Positions 43,732-55,219 are shown, counted from the first letter of the stretch. The stretch is DNA of 64,000 bases from Neoceratodus forsteri (GCA_016271365.2 CM057459.1:490867501-490931500); one strand, 5' to 3'. The notes: a model not told the origin generated them from the sequence alone. Translations and numbers: made by a program.

Positions 43732-46700
43732 ATGTCTCATCAATCCCGTAAACGTGCATGGTCCAGCCCAAGCAAGTCATCTTCACCACCAGTCATAAGT
43801 GGTGAGGAACAGAGTGAGAGAAGGTCTGTTCGTATTTGCCACTCTAAAATAGTTTTCTCCCCTGATAAGCCTTCAGGTTCTGGTGCCAATAAGACTGGGG
43901 GTAGTACTAGTACTACTATAACTTCAACTGCTACCACTACTATTACTAGTACTGCATTTGTAGCACCATCATTTTATAAAAGTAAGAGGGCTTTACAGCT
44001 GACATCTCCAGTTATACAAGAACAAGAACCCACCCCACTACCAGTGGTAGTACTATTCACACAACTGCCCCATAGAGACAACATCACCTATCAGTGTGCT
44101 CCTCCCCACCACCACCAGTGCCATGATTTCAACAACCAGAGCAAATCCTTTTTGCACTGTTGACACCACCACCACTGCCATAACAGTGTGCACTGTTATT
44201 TGTGCTCCTTGCACAGCCACTGTCACCACAATCTTTGCTTCCATTAGTAGTCCTGAGTGTTCTGCTGTCACCATGACTACTGCAGCCAGTATTACAACTA
44301 GCTGTAATATGATGCCAATTTCTTTGACTGTAACTCCTGATTGTAATTCTGGCACCAGGACTACTGTCGACAGTGCTACTACCTTGCCAACTGTGCCCAT
44401 GACCATAGGTACGGTGACTAGTACTGACCATGAGACTGTTACAACGACTGCACCAATTGTGTTGCCATAATGTACTGTTGCTCAGCCTCGCAAGTTTCCT
44501 TTCACCACATTTCCTTTTGCTGATGTGGAGGATTCTGAAGAAGAGCATTCATCTGGTTCTGAATATTTACCAGAGCCTCAAGACTTGCTAAGTACATCAT
44601 CTGACAGTGATACCCACCTAAGCGAATTTGGCGATGAGGCCGAATATGCGGCATATCTGTGTGAGAAGCGTGAATGTGCAGCTGCCAAAAAATGCAGCAC
44701 TTCTTGTCATGGCAAGCAGGCCAGTCAGGGTCACCCTCCGCCTCCTCATAAAAAAAACAAACAGTCCATCCTGTCCTTTCAAATAGTTGTGTCAAGTTCA
44801 ACTCCATCTGACACACAAAGTAGTTTTACAACTACATCTGTTGCAGACAAAGAAAGGTAGAGAACAACTGCATGCACTGCACCCAGGTCTGATAAGGGAA
44901 AGGGGCAAAACATGCCCATGGTCACCCTATTGGGGCCTGTACTTCCACTATCAGTGCAAGGAAAAGGGTGGTGTGGCTGTACTTTAGTGTTGTAAAAGAT
45001 GATACAACAAAGGCAGTATGCTGTGTGTGTGACTGTACTATAAGTTGTGGTAAAAACCTTTCAAATCTCACAACAACATCAATGATGAACCATCTCTGAA
45101 TGAAACATCCCAGTGTACTTCAACGATCCACAGCTGTTCCTCCCCCTCCACAACATGTGCCTGTCAGCCCCTCTTCTGGTACTGGTCCAGTAGATGCACA
45201 AAGTATTGTTAGTGATTCAATTACTGAGACAGACAGTGTGTCCTCAACTCCCCCTACACCACTTATAGCGCATCCTCGTACAGGAGCATCACCCATTCTG
45301 CCTTCTTCTGCTCGTCTATTATTGTAACACCCTCCACCATGGGTTCAGTCAAAATCAACGCTATGTGGTATCGCTTTGACTACATCCATCATGCAAGTCT
45401 TCCATGCCCGCACCAAAAAACAGGCGTCACACCCTACAGCACAGCAGATCACCAATTTAATTGGTGAGATGATGGCCTTGGATCTTGAGCCATTTTCCAT
45501 TGTGGAAAACACAGGTTTCCGTAGGCTGCTGCAACATTTGCACCCTAGGTATAATATACCATCACGGACCACATTTTTACATACTGTAGTACCCAACATT
45601 TACCATGATTTGAGAAAAGAAGTTGCAAGACTACTAGCATAGGCTGTTGGTGGAGTTTTCCACTGCACAACTGACATATGGACCAGCATGAATTCAAATC
45701 ATGCATATATGTCACTGATAGCACACTGGTGTGTTGCAGATGTGGTAGTCACTGGTGGTGATGGTGGTACTGGTGCTGGTTCTGTCTCTTCCCCCTCTCC
45801 CTGCAGGTCTGCTTTGCTAAATGTCAGTGTTATAGAAAAGGATCACTGGGCTATAAACATACTGTCATTCCTGCAAGAGATGTTAAGCCCATGGATTGAT
45901 GGCAACAATTTGCAGGTAGGGTTTGTGGTCACACACAATGCCACAAATATGATAAAAGCACTTAGAGATGCCAATTTTGATGGGATACGCTGCTTTGCTC
46001 ATACACTAAATTTGGTGGTGACAAAGGCTTTGGTAAACACAGCAGAGGCAGATCACACAGTCAAAGTAGCTAGAAGCATATGCAGCCACTTCCATCACTC
46101 TGTGAAAGCCACAAACCATCTGCATCAGCTACAAGAGCATCTTCAAATGCCGCACCATCATCTCATCCAGGATGTACAGATCTGGTGGAATTCCATCTAC
46201 TACATGCTGCAAAGGCTTCTGTAGCAAAAGCGGGCTCTTCATGAGATGAACATGGAAACTGATATGGGGGAGTCCTCGGACATCAGGACTAGGCTGTGAT
46301 TGAGGGCTTGGTAAAGGTTTTAGCCCCATTTGAAAGGAGCACTCGTGACTTTTGCTCTGATTCTGCACTGTTAAGTCAGGTAATTCCTGCTGTACAGATC
46401 CTGAAAAAAGCCATGAGGAGATTCAGTGAAAATGCTGCAAAAGATCCAAACCAGACACCAGGAACAGTGATATCCCTTGTGGAAAACCTCACCACAGAAC
46501 TAGAAGTTAGATTTTCTAATCTTTGTTCCAATAAAAAGCACATATTTGCCACTATGTTGGATCCACGTTTCAAGTGTGAGGTACTGCACCTTATAATGCC
46601 CACTCACAGGGTTACAGACATTCAGAAGCAGATGTGCTCAGAACTTAGTTTCTGCATCCTTGGGTCAATGAAACCAGCAGGTAACCCTATAGATGAGCCA

Positions 46701-47105
46701 GTGTCAGAATCACAAACTGAAAGCAATATAGAAAACCTTGAGAAGGAGGGTGACTGTTGGGCTGAACTCAGCTCATCCCTATAGGCTGAGCAGCGGAAGA
46801 GAACAAAACAGCAGCCACAGTCGGCACCCAATCTGCTGAACAGTTATTTCAATGAGCCTCTGGAGTCATTATCCATAAATCCAGTGGAGTACTGGATCAA
46901 AAGGATGAAAGCATCTCCGCACTTGGCACAGTTGGCCCTTAAATATATCTGTTGCCCCCCTTCCAGCTTACTGTTTGAATGAATGTTCGGCACTGCTGGG
47001 GATGTGGTGGAACCTCACCGATCCTCACTTGACCCAGCACACGTGGAACAACTTGTGTTTATAAAAATAAATCTACCTCACCTTGGGTACACATATGGCC
47101 ACTAA
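43732..47105 (+). pseudogene. hAT transposase (ZBED-like), multiple stops
   Basis: The N-terminal 230 codons are Ser/Thr-rich with an acidic stretch (VEDSEEEHSSGSEYLPEP, 44525-). A BED zinc finger is at about 44974-45115 (VWLYFSVV, CCVCDC, MNHL stop MKH). The catalytic part: SIMQVFHARTKKQ, TTDIWTSMNSNHAYMSL (first Asp, about 45673), QVGFVVTHNATNM (second acidic position changed to His), CFAHTLNLVV, DVQIWWNSIYYMLQRLL (usual RWNS), LAPFERSTRDFCSDS (Glu), FATMLDPRFK. The dimerisation domain is PVEYW, HLAQLALKYICCPPSSLLFE, MFGTAGDVV and HVEQLVFIKINL to 47105. Stops near 44470, 45098, 45326, 45642, 46222, 46783 and 46981. It transposes by cut-and-paste in live families; this copy cannot. Confidence 0.85.
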
Positions 47106-47463
47106 CAATTTCATTAAATAATTGTCTTGTACTGGATACAACATTTGTGTGTTGTAGCATTGACCCATACACAAGCCATTTTGTGTTAACCATCATTGTT
47201 ATGTTAGCAAATAAGCACATGTTAATATTCATATTCAAAGTCATACTAACACAAATCTGTGACCAGCACCCTTTTCCTTTATTACTTCCAGTGTCATGGT
47301 GTATTCTTTTGAACGAGCATGCCCTGCAGTTCCCAGTGCCTAAAACTGCCTCCCACCTATTGATTGCTCTTCCCAATACAAAATCCTCAACTGGTGTTGT
47401 TACATCTCTCATCCCCTGTGTTGCTTGTGCCCATATTCCATCGATCCCTTTAACAGCTTTCCA
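47106..47463. other. Possible hAT 3' flank, unassigned
   Basis: Single-copy-looking DNA between the transposase end and the minisatellite. No terminal inverted repeat recognised. Confidence 0.35.
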
Positions 47464-47626
47464 GGTGCCAGTAACCAGTGTGGCATCACCAGTCTCAAGT
47501 ATTTCACATGCATAAAATATGGCAGCTAATAGTGTGTCATCTCCAGTCTCAGTGTTTCCCATGCCTGAAATATGGCAGTTACGAGTGTGGCATCACCAGT
47601 CTCAGTGTTTCCCATGCCTGAAATAT

Positions 47627-48355
47627 CTATCAATCAATCAGTCAATCAATCAATCAATCAAGTCTTTATTTAACCAGGCATTCATCGTTGAGCAGAAGCT
47701 CATTTGCAAGATGGACCTGGGTGGAGCATGAACAATTGTATATACAGGTCAACAGAGGTATTTACAAGGCAATACAGATAATACTCTTTACAGAGAGGAA
47801 GAAAAAGAAGTTCATATGTGCATAGAATTATACAGATATTGTACAGATTACACGGTATTTACATACATAGAAGTGTCTATAGGAAGATAAAGCAGGTTAT
47901 CTAAGGTTGCAGGAGGAAGTAACAGAAGAAAAAAAATATATGCACCAGGTAGAGGTCAAGGTAGGGGGGAAAGGAGGGAGGGAGGTAGGGGGAAAAAGGC
48001 TAGGAGGGCACGGTGCACAGAGAGGAGTTGGTAAAACAGGATGTAGAGAAGGTGGATGGAGAAAAGGAGTGTGTGTGAGCCCCAGGATTGAATGCTACAA
48101 AGTACGGGGCATGGTAGGATGTCACAACCCAGGGTAGTGAGCTCCTATCCGAGGTTGGGAAAGGAAGAATAAGGGGATGGATGGGCCTAGTGTTGATAAG
48201 ACAGGGGGATAAGAGAGAGAGAGAACAATTAGGCTGGTGAGGAGCAAGCTGGGGGGTCAGTACTTAAAATTGGGTCTAGGCATGGCTATATACCAGTACA
48301 GACACCGGTACTGGGTCTGAGTAGGTGAAGCAGTTACATACTTCTCTTATTGTAC
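47627..48355 (-). mobile_element. LINE 3' fragment, TTGA-tail family
   Basis: The minus strand ends GGTTAAATAAAGACTTGATTG plus TTGA repeats at 47627-47660, matching the tail of the LINE at 28967-30905. The body is G/A-rich on the plus strand with no clear frame. Confidence 0.65.
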
Positions 48356-48775
48356 GGATATGGCAGTTACAAGTGTGGCATCACCAGTCTCAAGTATTTT
48401 GAGTGCATAAAATATGGCAGTTAGTATGGCATCTCCAGTCTCAGTATTTCCCATGCCTGAAATATGGCAGTTAACAGTGTGGCATCTCCAGTCTCAAGTA
48501 TTTCACATGACTGAAGTAGTACGGTTACGATTATGGTATCACTTGTCTCAAGTATTTCACATGACTAAAATATTACGGTTACGAGTATGGTATCACTTGA
48601 CTCAAGTATTTCACATGACTGAAATATTCCAGTTACCAGTATAGCATCACATGTCTCAAGTATTTCACATGATTGAAATGTTCTGGTTATCTGTATGGCA
48701 TCACCATTCTCAAGTATTTCACATGCCTGAAATATTCCAGTTACCAGTATGGCATCTCCAGTCTCCAGTATTTCA

Positions 48776-49165
48776 CTGTTGCACATGCCACTGCCATGGC
48801 TCATAACTTGCCCCCCTCTCCCACATCAACCCTCCCTAAAGTGAGCCTACCCAGGTACCCCCCTCAAGATTCAGGGTACCTTGGTCCTGTTATTGTCCTA
48901 TAGATAACTTTTGTATTGGAGGTAGCTCTCCACCTGAAAACTGTAAATAGCTTGTCATGTATAAAACCACGCCAGGTAGTTACTAGGTAAAACTGTGTCA
49001 TGATGATAACCATGTCTGTAACCTCCATGTAAACCTGAATAATCTTGTAACCAAATGAATTTCCACTGCATCAAAGCATGTATTGTTATCCCGGGTCGCC
49101 CCTGAAAAAGGGACCTTCGGGGCTCAGTGGGCCTACCCGGTCACCAAAATTTAATAAATAATAAA
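48776..49165 (+). mobile_element. LINE 3'-end fragment (AAATTTAA-tail family)
   Basis: Ends GGGCCTACCCGGTCACCAAA then ATTTAATAAATAATAAATAA. The reverse complement of the last 80 bp is found at 9212-9300. Inserted in the minisatellite; no ORF. Confidence 0.65.
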
Positions 49166-49394
49166 TAAAATGACTGAAATATTCCAGTTACCAGAATGGC
49201 ATCTTCAGTCTCCAGTATTTCAAATGACGAAATATTCTAGTTACCAGTATGGCATCACCCATCTCAAGTATTTCCCATGCCTGAAATATTCCAGTTACCA
49301 GTGTGGCATCACCAGTCCCAAGTATTTCACATGCCTGAAATATTCTGGTTACCAGTGTGGCATCACCAGTCTCGATTATTTTCCATGCCTGCAA

Positions 49395-49545
49395 AATTAT
49401 TGCAAAGTGCTGCAGTATGCTGCAAGGAGCAGTGTAATTCAATGGCAGTTAATCTCTACTCATCCAGTATTTTGTGACAGCATTTACTGCAAAGTATTGA
49501 ATTGCATCTTTGTCTTGCTTCACTGTATGCTACTGATACATAATA
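49395..49545 (+). repeat. Dispersed repeat (copy A)
   Basis: AGTGCTGCAGTATGCTGCAA, GTGTAATTCAATGGCAGTTA, then TACTGCAAAGTATTGAATTG. Related segments are at 60420-60500 and 61608-61750. No coding sequence; class unknown. Confidence 0.55.
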
Positions 49546-49559
49546 CAATTCCAGAGAAG

Positions 49560-50010
49560 GTGGTGAGATAGACTACATGGACGATGACAGACAGGTGTCT
49601 CTTTATTAGATGGTCTCAAATATTTTTCTCCCCAAGCAAGCCTTTTAGTTCTTGTAGCATTGGGAATAGTACCACTACTAGTAATACCACCGGCAGAACT
49701 ATTACTACTACTGGTGTCACCACCTGTTCCATCTATACATTCACTGTCACATCCTTTTGTGCAGTAGTAGGAGGGCATTAGTGCATACATGCTTTGTGCA
49801 GGAAGCAACAGACACCACCACCAGTGTTCCCACTGCTATCACCATGGCTGCTACATCTACAGTCAGTATGCTTCCCACCACCACCGGTGCCATTCATGCA
49901 GCAGCCACCCTTTCAGCTGTCACCACTATGGCAGCCACTGTTACCACTATTCTTATGCCCATGGCCAAAGCACCAACTACCCCGTGTCTGTGGATTTATG
50001 TGATAACCCT
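49560..50010 (+). pseudogene. Second hAT-like N-terminal region
   Basis: Two frames read SQIFFSPSKPFSSCSIGNST, TTTSNTTGRTITTTGVTT and TDTTTSVPTAITMAATSTVS. These parallel SKIVFSPDKPSGSGANKTGG and the Thr-rich linker of the hAT at 43732-44460. No BED finger or catalytic part follows. Either a second, truncated copy of a related hAT or an internal duplication. Confidence 0.5.
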
Positions 50011-50640
50011 TGCACCTTTAGGCTGACAACCACCAACCACGCTATGGGGCCAGCTTGGCAGCCCCACACCAACCACATCAGGCCAACCCTCCCTCCCTTC
50101 CATCACACTGGACCCCGCCCCCCTGCACATGTACACATATAGTGATGTCCTATCGCTATATGCACCCACCTCCCCATCCGGCCACCCTTCCTCAGCAGTA
50201 GCCCCTTCGACATGCACCAGGATTGAGTTGCCGTTATTGCAAGCACTCAATCGCTGATGCCCATGTCATGGGCTACCATGTCTGTGACCATGAACACCCT
50301 CCAGTGCTGACCCAATGCAATGTTTGATATCGTTTTTGGAGAGCTATATGTGTGTGGTGTGGTGGATCAAATGTGCCGCATGTAGCTTGTGTTGCATTAA
50401 TGAGAGCTCTGTGCTGATGGTTGAAGACTGCACCATTATGTCTATTTCCACCAGAATGGCATTTTAGCCAGCACATAACTGTTGCAGAACAGGAAGAGAA
50501 AAAGAAGTAAAATGAGCAGAGAACATAATAAAAATTCTAAGAAACATTAACAAATAAACCAAGGAGACCAGTTCAAAGAAGTTTATATTTAAAGGGGCTT
50601 TCAATTAAATAAGACATCAACGAGAACTTGTGATAAACTG
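50011..50640. other. Unassigned
   Basis: GC-richer DNA (50030-50250) then mixed sequence. No frame or repeat I can name. Confidence 0.3.
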
Positions 50641-50649
50641 ACAGACTAA

Positions 50650-50960
50650 CATTGAAGAATAAGACAGATGTAATTATTACCAAATAGAAGCACATCTAAA
50701 TTAAGCAACATTATACAAATTGAAGCTGAAATTTGAATACACAATATGAATTTAACTGTGGAAAAGAAGTATTAAAAGCAGAGTCAGCACGGTATTGTAT
50801 ATCTGGCCTGAAGAAGTGGTGTGAAACTATGAAACGGTTGCCGGTTGAATATGCATGGTGTGAATTAAAAGAAGAACAAAGACTACTAAGAATTTTTATG
50901 GACTATTGGACTAAAGTCTTACTCATTTTTTGATTGTATTTTCCACCTGAAACACGTAGC
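50650..50960 (+). mobile_element. Putative PLE 3' end
   Basis: It ends in a hammerhead-like block similar to that at the 3' end of the PLE at 7535. Upstream sequence is AT-rich with no nuclease left. Called only on the terminal motif. Confidence 0.35.
50808..50836 (+). ncRNA. Hammerhead-like ribozyme core (second)
   Basis: CTGAAGA at 50808-50814, an extra A, then GTGGT and ACTAT that can pair (with G-T pairs) around GTGAA, then GAAAC at 50831. Same layout as 7535-7563 but different helix II bases, so the pairing is kept while the sequence changes. The cleavage triplet is not clear. Confidence 0.4.
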
Positions 50961-51093
50961 ATATAACAAATCATGCAACTTGATAACATGAAATAGTCAC
51001 TACACCAAAAAATTATTTTAAACTAAAGTAAGTTTTAAAAGTATTCGGTATCTACTTTCCATTTAAGAATTTGTGATGGGAATTAAAGGTAAA

Positions 51094-51143
51094 GGGCTGG
51101 TTAGCATTTGCAAAACAAATGTTATGCTCATGCTAACCAGCCC
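51094..51143. repeat. Perfect 13-bp palindrome with nested hairpin
   Basis: GGGCTGGTTAGCA (51094-51106) and TGCTAACCAGCCC (51131-51143) pair perfectly; the loop contains CATTTG..CAAATG, giving an inner stem. May be one end of a MITE or a cruciform site. Confidence 0.7.
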
Positions 51144-51797
51144 ATTACAAGCAACCCACAATCAAACATATTGCTTTACGGCCCCACCTCCATCCATCAA
51201 CAGGAGCATTCTTGTGGGTTGCTTGCTCATTGGACCATGATATTGTGTGCAAGGTCCATACAGTGCTGTATAGATACATTGATTTAATGGACATATTTTC
51301 TGAGTCTGTTTTTTGTGGTAGCAACAATCTATGGTCTTGAGTGGATTGGTTCTGGAGCAAGATCTATATAGGCTTTTAGGGGCCTCAAAAAGAGATGTAG
51401 GTACTGGCAATGCACATATAGAATTAATGGGACTTTGCAGATGCATTTATCCAGCCCCCACACACCTCACTTTACAAACTGTAATACATTGCAGGAGTCT
51501 AGCGATCATCTTATTTGTCTGCTCACATTGGTCATTATAGCTCAGGTTGCCTGTCACACGTGAGGTCACAGCAGCAGCCGCACTACTCATGCTACAGGTC
51601 AGTTAGTCAGTGGTGACTAGGTATCTGAAAGTGGGGTTCAACAATATAGGCCATAGCTATGCAACCCCTCAACACTGGGCACTAGAAAAAACATTGCCAG
51701 GAAAAATAATAAAACTGCATATATGGCATAGCAAGAGGTTTATAGCCATACTTGTTTTTCAGCACAGTGCACAGGAATACAGACAAGGAACAAACAA
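51144..51797. other. Unassigned
   Basis: No frame or repeat recognised. Confidence 0.3.
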
Positions 51798-51956
51798 ATA
51801 GAAACATAGAATTTGTTAGCAGAAAAGGATTACTTGGTCCACCCAGTCTGCCCAGATGGTCTCTGCCTAGTCTGTCTTTGCAGATCTTAAGTGGTCTTTG
51901 GTGACCCTCCCTCCTTCCTCACTGCCTGTTTACTAATATTCCCCTAACTTTCATAC
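51798..51956 (-). mobile_element. CR1 3'-end fragment
   Basis: TAGAAACATAGAATTTGTTA..CTTGGTCCACCCAGTCTGCC is the reverse complement of a CR1 3'UTR end, similar to 20361-20420. Short, no coding sequence. Confidence 0.65.
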
Positions 51957-52560
51957 TTGATAATATTTTTACCCCAAATTTACAACATAGCCATATCTTT
52001 TCAGCACCTCATGAATGTGATAGCTGTCATTTTTCATATCATGCCCAAATTGTTTTTTTTTACATCCCGAAAGGTGATTTCATGGTCCCTGCGCAAAATC
52101 ACCTTTCTGGCAGGAGTTGAAAATTTTCTCTGCCCATGTTCATGAGATGGAGTCATAAGAAGGCTATGTTGGAAATTTGGTGTAAAAATATTAAACAACA
52201 AAGTTATGAGCCTACATTGAATTTTGCAAATGCAGGCTCGTAATTTTGGTACTACTCAATATTTTTACCCTACATTTTCAAAATAGCCATTTCTTTACAG
52301 CACCTCATGAATGTGACAGCTGCTATTTTTCAGCTCCTGTCCAAAATGTGTTTTTGTGTTCTGAAAGTTGATTTCACAGTCCCTGCACAGAATCATCTTT
52401 AAGCCAGGAGTTGAACATTTTCTCTGTCCATCTTCATGAAGCAGAGTCAAGACAAGGCTATGTTGAAAATCTGGTGTAAAACTATTACAAAACAACAAAT
52501 GTATGAGCCTACATTACATTTTGCAAATACAGGCTTGTAACATTGGTAATTTACAATATT
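51957..52560. repeat. Tandem repeat, period about 297 bp, two copies
   Basis: AATATTTTTACCCCAAATTT starts at 51962, AATATTTTTACCCTACATTT at 52258 and AATATTTTTGCTCCAAATT at 52555. Each unit shares AGCACCTCATGAATGTGA, AGGAGTTGAA.ATTTTCTCT and ATGAGCCTACATT. Copy 1 holds a perfect 12-bp inverted repeat, GAAAGGTGATTT and AAATCACCTTTC (about 52070-52107). No ORF. Confidence 0.8.
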
Positions 52561-53659
52561 TTTGCTCCAAATTCCTCAGCTGCAGCTCTATTGGCTCTTG
52601 CCAGATTTTGCTTTAATTGAAATTAGAAAGCATCACATTCTGTGCCTCACATTTTGTTTTGTGGTTTCAGAGCATCAGTGAGGAGAGTAGATTGAGAGTG
52701 GAGCTGGGAACAGCATGAGAGTGCTCTGAGGTACAGATGCCTCTGTTTTATAATTAAGTTGTGGCTTGCTGTTATCATTACTGCACTGTTTTTTTTTTTA
52801 ATTTGGAAGCCACGATGGTGGGAGCTGCTGTAGAAGAAGACTGCATGCTGTTTGCAGTTGGGGAGGATTCACTGTTTCACAATATGGGTGGCAAGGCAGA
52901 TGCAGGTGGCAAGACGGGGATCAAGTTATGAAAAGAAGGTACAATGTAAAGTAGCAAAAACTGTTGTGTCACCTTTTTTTTTATTTTTTTTTAAAGAAAG
53001 GAACAGATAGTTTTACAACATGGTGTTGGGGGGGGGCTGCCTAACATCGGTCAGTAACTCTCACTTGGTGGCTATGGGAAACTTACAAATTCCTTGGGGC
53101 ACTGTGATATGCAACATAATCACTCAGGCAGCCAGAGACTGGGACTCATTATTTCATGATCTCTGTTGCTTGATACTGGACCTTCTGCTTAGTGGCATTA
53201 GCCAATCAGAAAGAAGCATTCTCCCTGCCCATTTTCGAAGTCACTTATTATCCATGATTTTTTTTTGTTTGATTTATTATTATGTTTATCTTGCAGTGAG
53301 AGTGTTAAGATGTTTTCTCCTTCTCTCTACTTGGCTGTGAGAAAGCTAAGGGGGGGTAATTAATTTGTATTTCTTTTTGGTTGTAGGGGTGATGAGAGTT
53401 CCCTTACATTTATTTATATTGATTTGTTTATTTTTATTTTTGTTTATTACTTTATTTATTTTTATTTTATTTTTATTTTTATTTTATTTGTGGGCTTCTA
53501 GCCCAGTCCAGATTCAATTTTTCTGTAAGGCTGGGTTTTTTGTTTATTTGATTTTGTTTATTTATATTGGATATGTTGAGGTATTTTTTGGTTAATTTTA
53601 TATTGCCAAAATTGATTATTTTGCATTTGGAGTTATTGTTTTGTTTAAGCAGCGAGATG
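52561..53659. other. Unassigned; T-rich low-complexity block 53260-53640
   Basis: 53260-53640 is dominated by TTTATTT-type runs, which produce Phe/Leu-rich frames that are not genes. The rest gave no recognisable element. Confidence 0.4.
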
Positions 53660-53982
53660 TGCTAGCTTTCAGTCTGTACGGTGGTGCGCTACTCATCCTC
53701 CTCTCTTTGCGCCCTCCACCCTTTCTATACTCTTCCCCTACAATTCGATACTTACCAGTGCTGTAGAGCACTGGGGATTGTTTGTAGGACAGTGAGGAGG
53801 GCAGGGGTGTGCGAACAGGAGAGGATGAAAGAGCAGGGCCACCGAATCGAGGTTATTAAGTCCAGAAGGTGCCCTGGGGTGAAATGGAACCCAGACTGGG
53901 GTTTACCATGTCTGGTGCCCATACCCAAGGGCACTACTGAACTTAGTAGGCAGATAAGCCTGACAGTTGTCCAACTCAGGCA

Positions 53983-54600
53983 GTGTTATGCAATGCTAGG
54001 TCTGTTAGGAATAAGACCACCATTATTGCCGATCTTGTTAGCTCGGCTGACCTGACTTGCATCACCGAGACCTGGCTGGATGAAAATTCAGGCCCCATAT
54101 TGGAGGCCATGATTCCGGCTGGGTACTCGGTGATACACCGCCTGAGATTGGACCTCAGGGGAGGGGGGGTTGCAGTCTGTTTTAAGACTGAATTGGGTGT
54201 CATGAATGTAGTAGTAGGTGAGGCTGAGTCCTTTGAGTGCACAGTTGTAGCAGGAGTAGACGTTCAAATCATTCTCATCTACCATCCACCCGGAGATGGG
54301 AAACGCTTCTTACAGGAAGTAGCAGACTTCCTCGTTGATATGTCATTTGAGTCACCCAGATTGATGGTTTTGGGTGACTTTAACGCCTGGATTGATGATG
54401 AACTCTCACAATTTGGTAATCACTTCCTCCTATTAATGTCTTCTTTGGGCCTTACACAGGTAGTTTCCACGCTACTCATAAATCTGGGCACTCTCTGGAC
54501 TTAGTCTTCCTCTTAGAGATTGATGCATCTGACGTGGGGGGTGGAACCAGTCACCTGGTCTGACCACTACACCATGAGGTTCAATTTTTGCACCCCCCTG
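53983..54600 (+). pseudogene. L2 endonuclease domain
   Basis: LCNARSVRNKTTIIADLV, LTCITETWLDENSGP, GGGVAVCF, ILIYHPPGDGKRFLQE and LMVLGDFNAWIDD (53983-54504) are the AP-endonuclease motifs N, TETW, YRPP and GDFN in order. A frameshift near 54480 leads to WSDHYTMRF (54553-54580), the SDH motif with its catalytic His. Only the frameshift seems to prevent a full domain. Confidence 0.85.
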
Positions 54601-55219
54601 AGAAGGCCTTCCCCTGTGGAGATGGTCAGGTACTGCCCATTACAGAATATAACTTCACAAGGCCTTGCGCGGTCCTTGACCTATTATCCCCGTGTTGGCA
54701 AGCAGTAATCCAGAGGCACTGTGTGTGCGGCTATATCATACGCGCTGCAGCGGCCCTGGATCTTATTGTTCTGTTGTGAGCACCCCTATCCTTCACCCCA
54801 GGTCCCCTTGGTTTGATGGGACACTGAGGGAGATGCGGAGACAGGGGCGAAGGTTAGAGTGTTGTTGGCACAAGTCCGCCCTTGATGCTGACCACCTTAG
54901 ATTGATGGAACATTATTCTATCTATCAATCTGCAGTCACCCATAAGAAGGCAGAATTCCTGTCCAGGGAGATTGCAGTTGCTTGGAATCAACTGACTCAG
55001 CTGTTTCAGACTGTAGACAGACTGTGCAACCCAGCCTGTCTGCAAGTTCGAAAAGCTTTTTTGCAATTAGAGTGCGGGGAGCTCGCTCGTTACTTTGCAA
55101 CTAAAGTGGCCGACATCAGGGCAGACTTGTGTCCAGCAATCTCTAAGGGTGATGTCATAGAACAGTGTGAGTTCACAGTACCTCAATTCTCTTGGAGTTC
55201 CTTTTGTTGACCTGAGTTC
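54600..55219 (+). pseudogene. L2 linker between endonuclease and RT
   Basis: PRSPWFDGTLREMRRQGRRLECCWHKS-like sequence (as PWFD..LR.MRR..R..ER.W) in 54692-55210, then LFQTVDRLCNP and FATKVADIRADL. This is the usual L2 order. A stop near 55208 precedes the RT frame. Confidence 0.75.

Larger units (their letters stand above)
42270..47105 (+). mobile_element. hAT transposon with BED-finger transposase, decayed
   Basis: The left end TAGGGCTGTGCATGG (42270-) resembles hAT terminal repeats (T/CAGGGxTGTGC), followed by about 1.4 kb of leader and a broken transposase (43732-47105). I did not find the matching right terminus; the sequence after 47105 turns into a minisatellite. The region also holds a TG microsatellite (42693-42721). 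Confidence 0.65.
47464..49395. repeat. 54-bp minisatellite, split by two LINE tails
   Basis: Unit about 54 bp (GCCTGAAATATTCCAGTTAC, CAGTATGGCATC, CAGTCTCAAGTATTTCACAT), in three blocks: 47464-47626, 48359-48775 and 49166-49395, about 15 units in all. Because 54 is a multiple of three, units give an 18-residue periodic frame in both directions, which is not a gene. The blocks are separated by LINE 3' ends at 47627-48355 and 48776-49165, which inserted after the array formed. Confidence 0.85.

Noticed and set aside
44053..44548. Minus-strand frames over the hAT N-terminus
   Set aside because: Shadow of the Thr/Ser-rich plus-strand transposase region; plus-strand motifs continue downstream.
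47464..49571. Regularly spaced repeats that could suggest a CRISPR-like array, and an 18-residue repeat protein
   Set aside because: Units are contiguous without spacers, diverged and interrupted by LINE tails; eukaryotic minisatellite.
53365..53595. A membrane protein (Phe/Leu-rich frame)
   Set aside because: The frame is a product of T-rich low-complexity DNA.
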